From Paenibacillus mucilaginosus 3016 (GTDB lineage: Bacteria > Bacillota > Bacilli > Paenibacillales > NBRC-103111), in contig NC_016935.1 in assembly GCF_000250655.1 (NCBI RefSeq), positions 8,675,049 to 8,739,048 of the forward strand: 64,000 bases of DNA, in the 5' to 3' direction. Under the pieces are notes generated by a model, which saw only the letters and a list, made by a program, of their open reading frames with translations, did not search any database and was not told where the DNA came from. This document shows positions 8,682 through 17,800 of this stretch, piece after piece (the stretch's first letter is position 1; the number at the start of each line of letters is the position of its first letter). The translations under genes were made by a program, and so were the position numbers.

Positions 8682-8716
8682 TCCCCCTGACCGGATAACC
8701 CGGCGGGGGGATTTTT
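8682..8716. terminator. Intrinsic terminator
   Basis: ATCCCCC (8681-8687) pairs with GGGGGGAT (8705-8712) around a GC-rich inner stem and is followed by TTTTTG on the plus strand; it terminates the POT gene and lies just downstream of rlmN on the other strand. Confidence 0.8.
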
Positions 8717-8747
8717 GTTCTTATTAGCTATGCTGTTCCTGTGCCGT

Positions 8748-9833
8748 TCAGCTTAAGGCCGATTCAGCCGCCGGCCGATCTTCCTTGAGCTGCTTGCTCC
8801 GCAGCTGGCCGCAGGCGGCATCGATGTCCGTCCCGTGCTCGAGACGAACGCTGCAGCTCAGCCCCTGCTTTTTGAGCGTATCGTAGAACGCCCGCACGGA
8901 TTCCTTCTCCGTCCGCTGGTACTGGCTGTGTTCGTCCACCGGGTTGTAAGGGATCAGGTTCACATTCACGCTCTGCTTGCGGTCCGCCAGCAGCTCCGCC
9001 AGCTCCAGCGCATGCTCCGTCCGGTCGTTCACGTCCTTCAGGAGAATATACTCGATGGTCACCCGCTGGTTCGTCTTCGCCCAGTAGTAATCCATCGCCT
9101 CCATGAGCTTCTCGATCGGCAGCGCCTTGTTGATCTTCATGATCCGCGAGCGCAGCTCGTTGTTCGGCGCATGCAGGGAGATCGCCAGGTTGACGCGCAG
9201 GTTCAGATCCGCGAATTCCTTGATCTTCTGCGTCAGGCCGCTGGTCGACACCGTGATATGCCGGGCGCCGATCGCCAGACCCTTGTGGTCGATGACCACG
9301 CCCAGGAAGTCGATCAGGTTCGTGAAGTTATCGAACGGCTCGCCGATGCCCATCACGACGATATGGCTCACCCGCTCGTCGTTCCCTGCCGCATCCAGGT
9401 GCAGCTGCACCTTCATGATCTGCTCCACGATCTCGCCGCTCGTCAGATCCCGGCTCTTCGCCAGCAGGCCGCTTGCACAGAAGCTGCAGCCGATGTTGCA
9501 GCCCACCTGAGTCGTCACGCAGACCGACAGGCCGAACTTGTGGCGCATGAGCACCGTCTCGATCAGGTTGCCGTCCTGCAGCTGGAACAGGAACTTCACC
9601 GTGCCGTCGGCCGACTCCTGCTTCGTATGCTCGTTCATCGTGCGGAAGACGAAGTGCTCCGCGAGCAGCGCGGTACACTCCGGGTGCACATCCGTCATCT
9701 CGGCGAAATCCGTCACCCGCCTGCGGTACAGCCAATCCCACACCTGAGCCGCGCGGGACTTCTTATGCCCCCGCTCAACGAGCCATGCGGTCAGCTGCTC
9801 CAATGTCAATCCATATATAGATGGTTTCATCAT
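8748..9833 (-). CDS. rlmN: 23S rRNA (A2503-C2) / tRNA (A37-C2) methyltransferase
   Basis: A radical-SAM dual-specificity methyltransferase that adds a methyl group to C2 of A2503 in 23S rRNA and of A37 in some tRNAs. The cluster motif CxxxCxxC is seen in GCNIGCSFCASG, followed by the SAM-binding GEPFDN. The catalytic cysteine pair expected in RlmN is present: one in the SAM cluster partner region and one near the C-terminus (GTDIDAACGQLRS, with VRLEHG before it). Length is 361 residues from the ATG at 9833, where AGAGG lies 7 nt upstream; a longer form from 9902 lacks a binding site. It is convergent with the POT gene. Confidence 0.95.
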   Translation of the reverse strand: MMKPSIYGLTLEQLTAWLVERGHKKSRAAQVWDWLYRRRVTDFAEMTDVHPECTALLAEHFVFRTMNEHTKQESADGTVKFLFQLQDGNLIETVLMRHKFGLSVCVTTQVGCNIGCSFCASGLLAKSRDLTSGEIVEQIMKVQLHLDAAGNDERVSHIVVMGIGEPFDNFTNLIDFLGVVIDHKGLAIGARHITVSTSGLTQKIKEFADLNLRVNLAISLHAPNNELRSRIMKINKALPIEKLMEAMDYYWAKTNQRVTIEYILLKDVNDRTEHALELAELLADRKQSVNVNLIPYNPVDEHSQYQRTEKESVRAFYDTLKKQGLSCSVRLEHGTDIDAACGQLRSKQLKEDRPAAESALS

Positions 9834-10078
9834 TCGTTGTCCTCTTTTCGGTACGTGGAAGTCTAGTCTACAGGGACCAAGATCGTTTGCACTCTCTCTC
9901 ATTATTGTCCCAGATTGTTTTTAGTAAAACAAGGGGAAAAACGAGGAGGCTTCCTTGCCCGCATCTGCCGGAGGCCAACCGTGAAGAACCGATCCGGGGA
10001 AATCGTCCTTGCCCCGCTGCTTTATTTTCGGTAAACTACTTGATTATACATTCAGCCAGAAAGGTTGCCGCTGACATC

Positions 10079-11272
10079 ATGGAGTTATCTGAACGTATTG
10101 CCCGCAAACAAACCGCCAAAGAACCGTTTCCCATCTCTATTCTCTCCCTTACCGCAGGTGCCTTCGCGATCGGCATGACCGAATTCGTCATCATGGGCCT
10201 TCTGCCCAATGTCGCCGAGGATCTGCAGGTCAGCATCTCCTCGGCCGGCCAGCTCATTACCATGTATGCCCTCGGTGTAGCCGTCGGGGCTCCCATTCTG
10301 ACGATCCTCACTCAGCGGATTCCCCAGAAGAAGCTGCTGTGTCTGCTCATGCTTCTGTTCATTCTCGGCAACGGCATCTCGGTTGTCGCTCCCAATTATG
10401 CTGTCTTAATGATTGCCCGTATGATTACAGCCTTGACCCACGGAACCTTCTTCGGGGTCGGTGCGGTTATCGCCTCCAGCCTGGTACGACCGGATAAGCG
10501 CGCCGGGGCCGTCTCCATTATGATGGCGGGCCTCACCATTGCCAATATCATCGGTGTACCGCTCGGCACTTTCATCGGACAGCACCTGGGATGGCGCGCC
10601 TCGTTCGCTGCCATCGCCATCATGGGGATCGCCGCCTTGATCGGCATCCTGATGTTCATTCCGCAGCTGCGGCAGGACAAGCCGGCCAGTATCATGCAGC
10701 AGTTAACCGCACTGGGCAGCCCGAAGCTGCTGCTCTTCCTGCTCATCGGGGCGCTCGGCAATGCCGGTCTATTCGCCATATTTACGTATATTGCTCCGCT
10801 GCTCATCCAGGTCACCGGCTTCATGGAGCACAGCGTCACCTGGATCCTCATCCTCTTCGGCTTCGGGGTGACCTTCGGCAATATGGTGGGCGGGAAGCTG
10901 GCGGACTGGAAGCTCATGCCTTCCATCCTCGGGATTTATTGTGCGGTGTGCGTGATCCTCGCGCTCTTCACCTGGACTGTTCATAGTCCCGTCGCGGCCG
11001 TTATCACCATCTTCCTCTGGGGTGCCGGCTCCTTCGCCGTCATGCCGGGTCTGCAGGTACGGATCATGGGCCTGGCCCAAGCCGCGCCTGCCCTTGCTTC
11101 CACGTCCAGCCACTCGGCCGGCAACCTGGGCAATGCGGCCGGTGCGTTCATCGGGGGCTGGGTGATTACGCATCTGTCCCTGACCGCTCTGCCTTGGGTA
11201 GGCGCCTTACTGGTTGGCCTGGCTCTGCTTCTGGGCTTCGCGTGCTATGCCGCGGAACGCAGGGCCCGTTAA
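10079..11272 (+). CDS. MFS transporter, DHA1 family
   Basis: A 397-residue, 12-helix exporter with the same family marks as the protein at 2442: FAIGMTEFVIMGLLP in helix 1, LTQRIPQKKLL in the loop after helix 2 and IGVPLGTFIGQ in helix 5. The likely function is proton-driven efflux of a small molecule. The ATG at 10079 is the first in-frame ATG before the conserved part, but its binding site is weak (AAAGG 15 nt away), so the true start could be an upstream TTG. It is followed by a strong terminator. The two MFS paralogues lie 6.4 kb apart. Confidence 0.85.
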   Translation: MELSERIARKQTAKEPFPISILSLTAGAFAIGMTEFVIMGLLPNVAEDLQVSISSAGQLITMYALGVAVGAPILTILTQRIPQKKLLCLLMLLFILGNGISVVAPNYAVLMIARMITALTHGTFFGVGAVIASSLVRPDKRAGAVSIMMAGLTIANIIGVPLGTFIGQHLGWRASFAAIAIMGIAALIGILMFIPQLRQDKPASIMQQLTALGSPKLLLFLLIGALGNAGLFAIFTYIAPLLIQVTGFMEHSVTWILILFGFGVTFGNMVGGKLADWKLMPSILGIYCAVCVILALFTWTVHSPVAAVITIFLWGAGSFAVMPGLQVRIMGLAQAAPALASTSSHSAGNLGNAAGAFIGGWVITHLSLTALPWVGALLVGLALLLGFACYAAERRAR

Positions 11273-11296
11273 GGACAACACGCATTTATTTTTACA

Positions 11297-11344
11297 AAAA
11301 AGCAGCAAGCACCAGCCCCTCGGGGACGGTGCTTGCTGCTTTTA
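11297..11344. terminator. Bidirectional intrinsic terminator
   Basis: AAAAAGCAGCAAGCACC pairs with GGTGCTTGCTGCTTTT around a short GC-rich loop; it serves the MFS gene on the plus strand and the GIY-YIG-like gene on the minus strand. Confidence 0.85.
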
Positions 11345-11355
11345 TGTTTCCGCCG

Positions 11356-11721
11356 TTAATTGCCCGACACTTTGTCCGGATTGTACTTGGCATTGAGCTT
11401 GTTCGCGATATACGTTTCGTAGATTTCCCGCTCCACCGGATCTTCCACGATGTATACCTCGATTTTGGTCACTTCATTGCGGTGATTCTTGATCGGGGAG
11501 ACGGTATCCTCGAAGTGCTTCTTGATCCGCTGGCGCAGCTTTCTGGCTTTGCCGACAAAGAGCAGCTCGTCCTTGTCGTTGTAGAACATGAAGAAGCCGC
11601 CCTTCTCCCGGGTAATCAGATGAAAATCAGTGAACCCGTAAATGTGGCTGAGCTGCGGATTCTCCTGCTTGGTAATCGTAACCTCCGGTGCCGGGATGGT
11701 TATGCTAATCGTCACGATCAA
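11356..11721 (-). CDS. GIY-YIG-like nuclease-fold protein lacking both signature tyrosines
   Basis: The 121-residue protein carries a fold region resembling the N-terminal nuclease of UvrC: GGFFMFYNDKDELLFVGKARKL followed by RQRIKKHF, and a later glutamate in VEREIYETYI with an asparagine in KLNAKYN. Thus lysine, arginine, glutamate and asparagine positions are kept, but the GIY position reads GFF and the YIG position reads FVG. Tyrosines there take part in catalysis in known members, so this protein may be inactive or use a changed mechanism. The start is uncertain: a TTG at 11721 follows AAAGGA by 5 nt, and a GTG at 11715 is possible. Confidence 0.7.
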   Translation of the reverse strand: MIVTISITIPAPEVTITKQENPQLSHIYGFTDFHLITREKGGFFMFYNDKDELLFVGKARKLRQRIKKHFEDTVSPIKNHRNEVTKIEVYIVEDPVEREIYETYIANKLNAKYNPDKVSGN

Positions 11722-11787
11722 TCACGTCCTTTGTCCATGTAAGACTCCATCGTATCACAGATTCCCCTGTAACACCATTTGCTTTCC

Positions 11788-12129
11788 TTATATCTTTTTC
11801 ACAAACTCCGATTTTAATTTCATCGCGCCAAAGCCCTCGATCTTGCAGTCAATATCATGATCGCCGTCAATCAGACGAATATTCTTGACTTTGGTTCCGA
11901 TCTTGACGACCAGAGAAGTTCCCTTCACCTTGAGATCCTTGATCACGGACACCGTGTCTCCGTCCGCAAGAATGTTCCCGTTGGCATCTTTTACGATCTT
12001 GTTCTCTTCGCCCGGCTCGCTCTCCGCCCCCGGATTCCACTCATGGGCACATTCCGGGCAGATCAGCAGAGTTCCGTCTTCGTACGTGTATTCGGAATTG
12101 CATTGGGGACAGTTCGGCAGGACCGCCAT
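11788..12129 (-). CDS. PhnA/YjdM-family zinc-ribbon protein
   Basis: This 113-residue protein has the two parts of the YjdM (formerly PhnA) family: an N-terminal zinc ribbon, CPQCNSEYTYEDGTLLICPEC, with four cysteines, and a C-terminal beta domain with the motif ANGNILADGDTVSVIKDLKVKG. The name comes from the E. coli phn locus, but the family is not needed for phosphonate use; its biochemical role is not settled. A GAGAAG site precedes the ATG at 12129. It starts 16 nt after the TetR gene and may be in the same transcript. Confidence 0.88.
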   Translation of the reverse strand: MAVLPNCPQCNSEYTYEDGTLLICPECAHEWNPGAESEPGEENKIVKDANGNILADGDTVSVIKDLKVKGTSLVVKIGTKVKNIRLIDGDHDIDCKIEGFGAMKLKSEFVKKI

Positions 12130-12145
12130 GGTATCACTTCTCCAT

Positions 12146-12757
12146 TCATGACTTCGTTACGGGATTGCTCAGGACCTGGTCCTCGATAAATTGGGTGAGC
12201 TGACGGACACAGCTGCGGATATACTTGCTGTCGTCAAACAGCTTGCTCAGCATAAGGCCGCCCTCGATCACCGCGATCATATAGCTGCTTACTTCCTCCG
12301 GAGACAGTTCTTTGTTGAACTCTTCATTCTCCATGCCTTCGATAAGGATAGAGGACAGCTTCCGGATAAACACCGTCATGGCCTGCCGGGCCCGTTCTTT
12401 CAGCAGCGGATGCGCGTCATCGCTCTCCACGGCGGTATTCAGCAAGGGGCAGCCCCCCTCCAGGGAGCTGCGTTCGATCAGATCGATATACACTTGGCCT
12501 ATCGCAAGCAGCTTCTCTTTGGAGGTCGCCGCGCTTCCCAGCGCTTCGGACAGCAGCCCCTGGATCTGCCCAAACGAATAATCGAAAGCGGCCAGAGCAA
12601 TCTCGTCTTTATTCTCAAAATGATTGTAGATTCCGCCCTTGCGCATACCGCAGCGCTCCATAATATCGGATAAGGAAGCTCCGGTGTAGCCCTTGGTATT
12701 AAATAAAACCGCCGATTCGCGTATGATATGCTCTTTCGTCATTTGGCCTTTGCGCAA
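12146..12757 (-). CDS. TetR/AcrR-family transcriptional regulator
   Basis: A 203-residue TetR protein with an N-terminal helix-turn-helix (IIRESAVLFNTKGYTGASLSDIMERCGMRKGGIYNHFENKDEI), followed by an all-helical ligand domain with GGCPLLNTA, a motif seen in the YxaF/LmrA/AcrR-like group with a TetR_C-type domain. The TTG at 12757 follows GGAGGGGGG by about 8 nt and gives the family start MRKGQMTKEHII; an ATG at 12742 is the alternative. The gene is divergent from the metallo-hydrolase gene, and the space between holds two GACC-type half-site pairs, so it probably represses itself and its neighbour. Confidence 0.88.
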   Translation of the reverse strand: MRKGQMTKEHIIRESAVLFNTKGYTGASLSDIMERCGMRKGGIYNHFENKDEIALAAFDYSFGQIQGLLSEALGSAATSKEKLLAIGQVYIDLIERSSLEGGCPLLNTAVESDDAHPLLKERARQAMTVFIRKLSSILIEGMENEEFNKELSPEEVSSYMIAVIEGGLMLSKLFDDSKYIRSCVRQLTQFIEDQVLSNPVTKS

Positions 12758-12954
12758 GATGGCCCCCCTCCCCCGTTGCCCAAGATAAACGGCTTCGCCG
12801 TCCTTTGATGACAGTGCGCAAATTGTTCAAAACAAACCGATTGGTCTTAACGTATCATACCACGGCTGCGCAAAACAAGCTTGGAAACCTCTGTCCACCG
12901 CTTGTAAAAAATAGGTTGCGGTCCGGCTGCCGATCTGTTACTTTTAAAAATGTA

Positions 12955-12964
12955 CGACCGGTCG
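12955..12964. promoter_or_regulatory. Probable TetR-family operator (core CGACCGGTCG)
   Basis: A perfect 10-bp palindrome CGACCGGTCG, flanked by A/T runs that partly continue the symmetry, lies 42 nt before the metallo-hydrolase start. A related site, ACCGATTGGTCT, lies at 12836-12847. GACC/GGTC cores are known for LmrA/YxaF-like TetR regulators; the link to the divergent TetR gene is inference. Confidence 0.5.
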
Positions 12965-13005
12965 GTTTTTATTTGTTAGTTACATAAGCTGGGAGGATGC
13001 TGTTC

Positions 13006-13764
13006 ATGCCGCTTACAATCCAACATATCCGTAACGCCACGTCGCTGATCACCCTGAACGGGAAAGTGATTCTTGTCGACCCTATGCTGAGTGCTGCCGG
13101 GGAGCTTCCCCCTGTTCCTTTTACAAGAAGCTTACGACGCAATCCCATCACGCCTCTTCCCGTCCCTTTATCCGCTTTTGAGAAGATTGATGCCATTCTT
13201 CTGACGCATGTCCACTTTGACCACTTCGATCAAACGGCCAAGAACGTGCTGCCCAAGGATATCCCCCTGTTCTGCCAGCCAGCCGACCGCAAACAAGCGG
13301 AGTCCTGCGGCTTCCGCAGCGTTCACCCTATTGAAGATGCTCAGGAGTGGTGCGGAATCAACTTCAAGCGGATCCGCGGCCAGCATGCGAAGGGGATCGT
13401 GTCCAAGCTGCTCGGCCCCGTATCCGGGTTCATCCTCAGCACACCGGGCGAAGGCTCCCTGTACATCGTGGGGGACTGCATCCTGACGGAGGAGATCCGC
13501 CGGACTGTCGAACAGTACCGGCCTGACGTTTGTCTCGTCAATGCCCCCCGGGCCCAGATGCTGCTCGGATCCATTATCACCATGACCCCGCAGGATATCG
13601 TGAAGATCCTGGAGCTGTCCCCGGCCTCCCGCATTGTAGCCGTCCATATGGAAGCCATAAGTCATTGCACGTTAACGAGAAAAGATTTGTCCCGGTACCT
13701 CGAAGCCCATCATGCAGCCGAATCGGTAATGATTCCCGAAGACGGCGAATTCCTGTATTTCTGA
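13006..13764 (+). CDS. MBL-fold metallo-hydrolase (UlaG/YtkL-like)
   Basis: A 252-residue protein of the metallo-beta-lactamase superfamily. The metal-binding motif is THVHFDHFD (residues about 65-73), preceded by the strand KVILVDPML, with further ligands in GQHAKG, GDC and AVHMEA. The arrangement resembles the UlaG-like lactonase/phosphodiesterase branch. The substrate cannot be told from the sequence. The ATG at 13006 is chosen because GGGAGG lies 9 nt upstream; the ATG at 12997 abuts that site. It is divergent from a TetR regulator that probably controls it. Confidence 0.85.
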   Translation: MPLTIQHIRNATSLITLNGKVILVDPMLSAAGELPPVPFTRSLRRNPITPLPVPLSAFEKIDAILLTHVHFDHFDQTAKNVLPKDIPLFCQPADRKQAESCGFRSVHPIEDAQEWCGINFKRIRGQHAKGIVSKLLGPVSGFILSTPGEGSLYIVGDCILTEEIRRTVEQYRPDVCLVNAPRAQMLLGSIITMTPQDIVKILELSPASRIVAVHMEAISHCTLTRKDLSRYLEAHHAAESVMIPEDGEFLYF

Positions 13765-13867
13765 CGGAGCTTCGCCGGTCTCTTTGTCAAGATGCCGTTC
13801 CCTTTAGCCCGCTGTTACATACCTTAGGGTATACAGATTACGTCAATCGGGTAAGGGGAGCCGTATC

Positions 13868-14608
13868 GTGAAAGCAAACCCTCGTTACTCTCGATCCGGG
13901 CAGGGCGTCTCCGTGATTACCTGCACGAATCGGGCAAGTTATATCGTGAACCTGTTCAGAAACTATCTGCGCCAGCGTCACCCGAAAAAGGAGCTTATCA
14001 TCGTGGTCAATCACGATCGTATTCCTCTTTCGGCTTACCGGAAGCTGGCGGGCAGGCTGCGCAATATCCGGATCTACCGCGTGCCCCAGCACCGGTCTCT
14101 GGGTGCATGCCTCAACTACGCCGTGAAAAAAGCACAATACCGCTATATAGCCAAATTGGACGATGACGATTATTACGCCCCCTATTATTTGACGGACAGC
14201 CTCCGGGCCATGACTCGAACCAAGGCCGATATCGTCGGCAAACGGGCCCATTATATGTACCTGCGCGGGTCGAAGACACTCATTCTGCGGTTCGCCCAAG
14301 ATGAACACCGACCCGTTACTCGGCTGCCAGGTGCCACGCTGTTCTTCAAACGGGACGTATGGAAAAGGGTGCCCTTTCCAAACCGAAGTATCGGCGAGGA
14401 CGACCTGTTTTGTGTTAGAAGCAGGAAAAAAGGGTTCAAGGTGTATTCTGCCGGGAAATACAACTTTGTCGCCGTCCGCCGCAAAAACTCGGCCAACCAC
14501 ACATGGATCATCAGCGATAGAACACTGCTTACCCACCATAGAAGAGTGCCCCATGTCCGGAATTACAAACGGTTTGTACAGAGAAAGCCGAAGGCCTTCC
14601 GGCCATGA
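13868..14608 (+). CDS. Family 2 glycosyltransferase
   Basis: A 246-residue GT-A fold enzyme with the GT2 elements: SVITCTNRASYIVNLFRNY at the nucleotide-binding start, the Gly-containing turn HRSLGACLNYAVKKAQ, the metal-binding DDDDYY (residues about 94-99) and a later acidic pair in IGEDDLFC as candidate catalytic base. The tail is rich in Arg and Lys and has no membrane segment. It resembles CgeD/spore-coat-linked glycosyltransferases of Bacillales, which is inference. The GTG at 13868 follows GGGGAG by 7 nt. Confidence 0.8.
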   Translation: MKANPRYSRSGQGVSVITCTNRASYIVNLFRNYLRQRHPKKELIIVVNHDRIPLSAYRKLAGRLRNIRIYRVPQHRSLGACLNYAVKKAQYRYIAKLDDDDYYAPYYLTDSLRAMTRTKADIVGKRAHYMYLRGSKTLILRFAQDEHRPVTRLPGATLFFKRDVWKRVPFPNRSIGEDDLFCVRSRKKGFKVYSAGKYNFVAVRRKNSANHTWIISDRTLLTHHRRVPHVRNYKRFVQRKPKAFRP

Positions 14609-14760
14609 TCACGGGCAGACGGAGCAGACAGGGCAGGGGTATCGGTCCTTACCTGCTCCTGCTGCTTGCCAGGCAGGCCCGCGCAATTCCGGTGCGGCGG
14701 TTCATCCGGCGGTTCCTCAGTCGGGGCTGGTCGGAAGTTGGTGTGCTTGTGTGATATGAA

Positions 14761-14804
14761 AAAAGCTGCCCAAAGGGAGGATTTATCCCCTTAGAGCAGC
14801 TTTT
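14761..14804. terminator. Bidirectional terminator in the 14,609-14,844 gap
   Basis: AAAAGCTGC (14761-14769) pairs with GCAGCTTTT (14796-14804), with an inner GGG/CCC step, and is flanked by T runs on both strands. It ends the pectinase gene on the minus strand and can also end the glycosyltransferase transcript. The rest of the gap (14,609-14,758) is GC-rich and shows no gene. Confidence 0.8.
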
Positions 14805-14844
14805 GGTCTTACATGGATGGCTTGTACTGCCGTCTCGTCATTCG

Positions 14845-17800
14845 TTACTCAGCAGATGCTTCGGACTGAAGCACACCCGCCCGTGCCTTGACGATCGCCG
14901 GTACTTTCTTCGTCTCGTCCACAGAGGTCACCAGCGTCGGCTTCCAGCTGACAGCCTGCAGTCCGCCGTAGCTCTTCGCAATCTCTACGGCCGTGCCGTT
15001 GAGCATCGATCCCACGTCCGTGAACTGGGTGCCCTTGCTGACCTGAATGAGCGCCGCAGGCTGGGTACCCGCATCATTGACGAAGTAGTTGTTCTCCGCA
15101 TAGATCTGCGACTGGTAACCTACTCCGAGCGAATAGACATAAGGATTATTCGGATGCTGGAACGATCCTTCGTAGTAGTTGTTATATACGTGCACTTGGC
15201 CATAACGCACGCGCGGAACACGCTGTCCGGTATTTTGGAAATAGTTATGGTGAAGCGTCACTCTCAGCCTGCCGGCATCGCCGGCCGCTTCATCGCTTCC
15301 GCCGATCAGCGATGTTTTGTCATGATCGTGGAAGTGGTTGTACGATACCGTCACCAGGTCGGATGCGTTCGTGATATCCACCGTGCCGTCATGCTGCTGA
15401 TACTTGCGTCCGAAATACGTATGGCTTGGATCATCCAGACCGCCGGCATCGCTGAAGACGTTGTGGTCGATCCAGACGTGCGTGGACCCTTTGACCGAGA
15501 TGCTGTCATAAGCGGAGTTCCAGTTGCCGGACTCTCCATCCGTCGGGTCCCACTGCGGGAAGTGATCGAACGTATTCTCGAACTGGATGTTGCGGATGAT
15601 GACGTTGTCCACTTTGTCCAGATTCAGGCTGCCCCCGAGAATCTTCGCGTTCGACCCCGGAAGACCCACAATTGTAGTGTTCGAGCCGACCGTGACCTTA
15701 ATTCGGCTGCCTTGGTTCGCCTGCGATTTGGCGCGCGCGTCCTCAAGCGGACCGGTCGGGGTGTTCTTGCCCCATACGGCCGGGTCATACGTCTTCAGGT
15801 ATGCTTCGAAATCATACGCCGGATCCTCATAGAACTCGCGGCCCACCGGATTGTTGTTATCATCCACATTCATATCGATCGTGCCTTGAACGTAAATGAT
15901 CTTCGGCGTATTGCCCGCTGCCGCTTTGACAAGCTCGCTCCGATTGCTTACTACGAAGATATTGTCCGCATTGGCTGCAGATCCGCCGGTCGTGCCTGTT
16001 GTATAAGAGGCCCAGCCGTCATTGGCCGCCAGTACCTCCCGGCCGATCTCCGTGCTGCCCGTATTCACTACGCTGATTCGCAGCGGCACGGAGATGCCTT
16101 CATACTGGAAGGTGAGCACAGCCGTCCCTTCCGGAAGACCGGAGAGGTAAGACTTCCGGATGACATAGCCGCTGCCCGTCGCTTTATAAGCCGACTCATC
16201 GAGCACCGTCTCGCCGTTCTTCACACTCGTCAGGGTATACCCGCTGCCATTGCGTACGGTTACATAGAGATCGTTCGCTTTGCTCTTGTCGAAGCTGGCG
16301 TACGCTGCCGAGATGGCTGGTCCATACTGCACCTTCGGCATATAGACCGGTGTGGACGGATCCCAGCCGTCGAACATGGACGGAATCGTCACGCTTGCTT
16401 CCAGACCCGTAAGCTGTGTGGCCATGGTTCTTGCACTTGCATTCGCGCCCGGGCCGTAGCTGTTGTATTCGGAGAAGTAGCTCGTTTTGCAGGTGCCTGC
16501 GCACGCCGCAACCCATCCGCCCGGAAGGAACTTCTTCGAGTCGATGAGCGTATTGACGAAGCTGACCCTCGCATAGTCCTTCCATGGACGGCCGAGGTCA
16601 TACGCACCCTGCGCCGATGCGTCGTCAATGACCTGCGAATGGAGGAACAGATACCCTTTGTCCGTTACATTCTTCTGGGCTCCCGCCGTAATATGGCCGC
16701 CGCCGCCCGTATGGCTGACAAGCACCATTTTGACATTATCCATCACGACCGCCGGGGCTTCACCAAAAATAAAGTCGACGTCGCCTTCAATGATGCTGTT
16801 GTGGAAATACTGTCGGCCCTGACCCTTGGCGTTCAGGCCGTTGTACAGCGTATCCTGGTAGCCCTTCAGTCTCACGGATTCAAAGACCGCCATATCGCTC
16901 TTCAGCGACAGGGCAACGGCCTGTGCCACCTGGGAGCGGGGACCGGAGCTGTTCTCGATGGTCAGGTTCGCCGCAGTGAAATAATCTGCATTGACTTCCA
17001 CCGTCTGGCTCAGGAACGTGTTGCCGGTATGGCCCGGCTTGCCTGTGGTTGCGGAGGTGCCGGCATAATCGCCGTATACGATCGTCGTCACATCCATGCC
17101 CGCACCGACCAGGCTGACATAAGGCCGCGTGACCTTCAGCTTCTCGGTATAGGTTCCCGGCGCGATCGAGATGACCGTTCTCACGCTGTTATCGGCCGGA
17201 ATGGCATCGACGGCGCTTTGAATGGTGTTGAATACGGTGGCTCCGTCAGCCGCCGCCTGCTTGTCCACGGTCAGTACCTTGGCCGGCAGCGCAGCAATCA
17301 CGTCACTCTCCGGTCCTTCCCCCTTGGCCTTCGCCGCGGAGACCGTGTAATAATACGTCGTGCCGTTGGTTACTGCCTTATCCTGATAGGCTGCTGTGCT
17401 GGTGACAGCAATCGTCGTATAGGTTCCGTTCGGGCTGTCCGCCCTCTTCACGTTATATGTCTTGGCTCCGGCTACCGGATTCCAGCTCAGCGTCACTTCC
17501 CCATCATTGGCCGCGGCCCTCAGTCCGGCCGGCTTCGACGGTGCCCCTGAAATCAGGGCGGCATGCTTCACACGCAGCTGGTTGGAGATCCGGCTCTCCT
17601 GCAGATCATTGGCCGCAGTCACCACGTAGAAGTAAGTTCTGCCGGCTTCAGCCGTCGCATCGGTATAGCTTTTCTCAGTTACCGAGGCCAGCGTCGTATA
17701 AGGCCCGCCGTTCACTTCACTTCTCTGTACTTTGTAAGAAGCTGCCTTCGGGACGGACGACCAGGCGAGTTCAACCCCTTTACGGGCCGCTTCGGCACTG

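Noticed and set aside
14803..17550. 915-codon open frame on the plus strand opposite the pectinase
   Set aside because: It mirrors the pectinase codons (GC-rich third positions), has no recognisable domain or ribosome-binding site, and contains arginine/isoleucine-rich nonsense-like composition.
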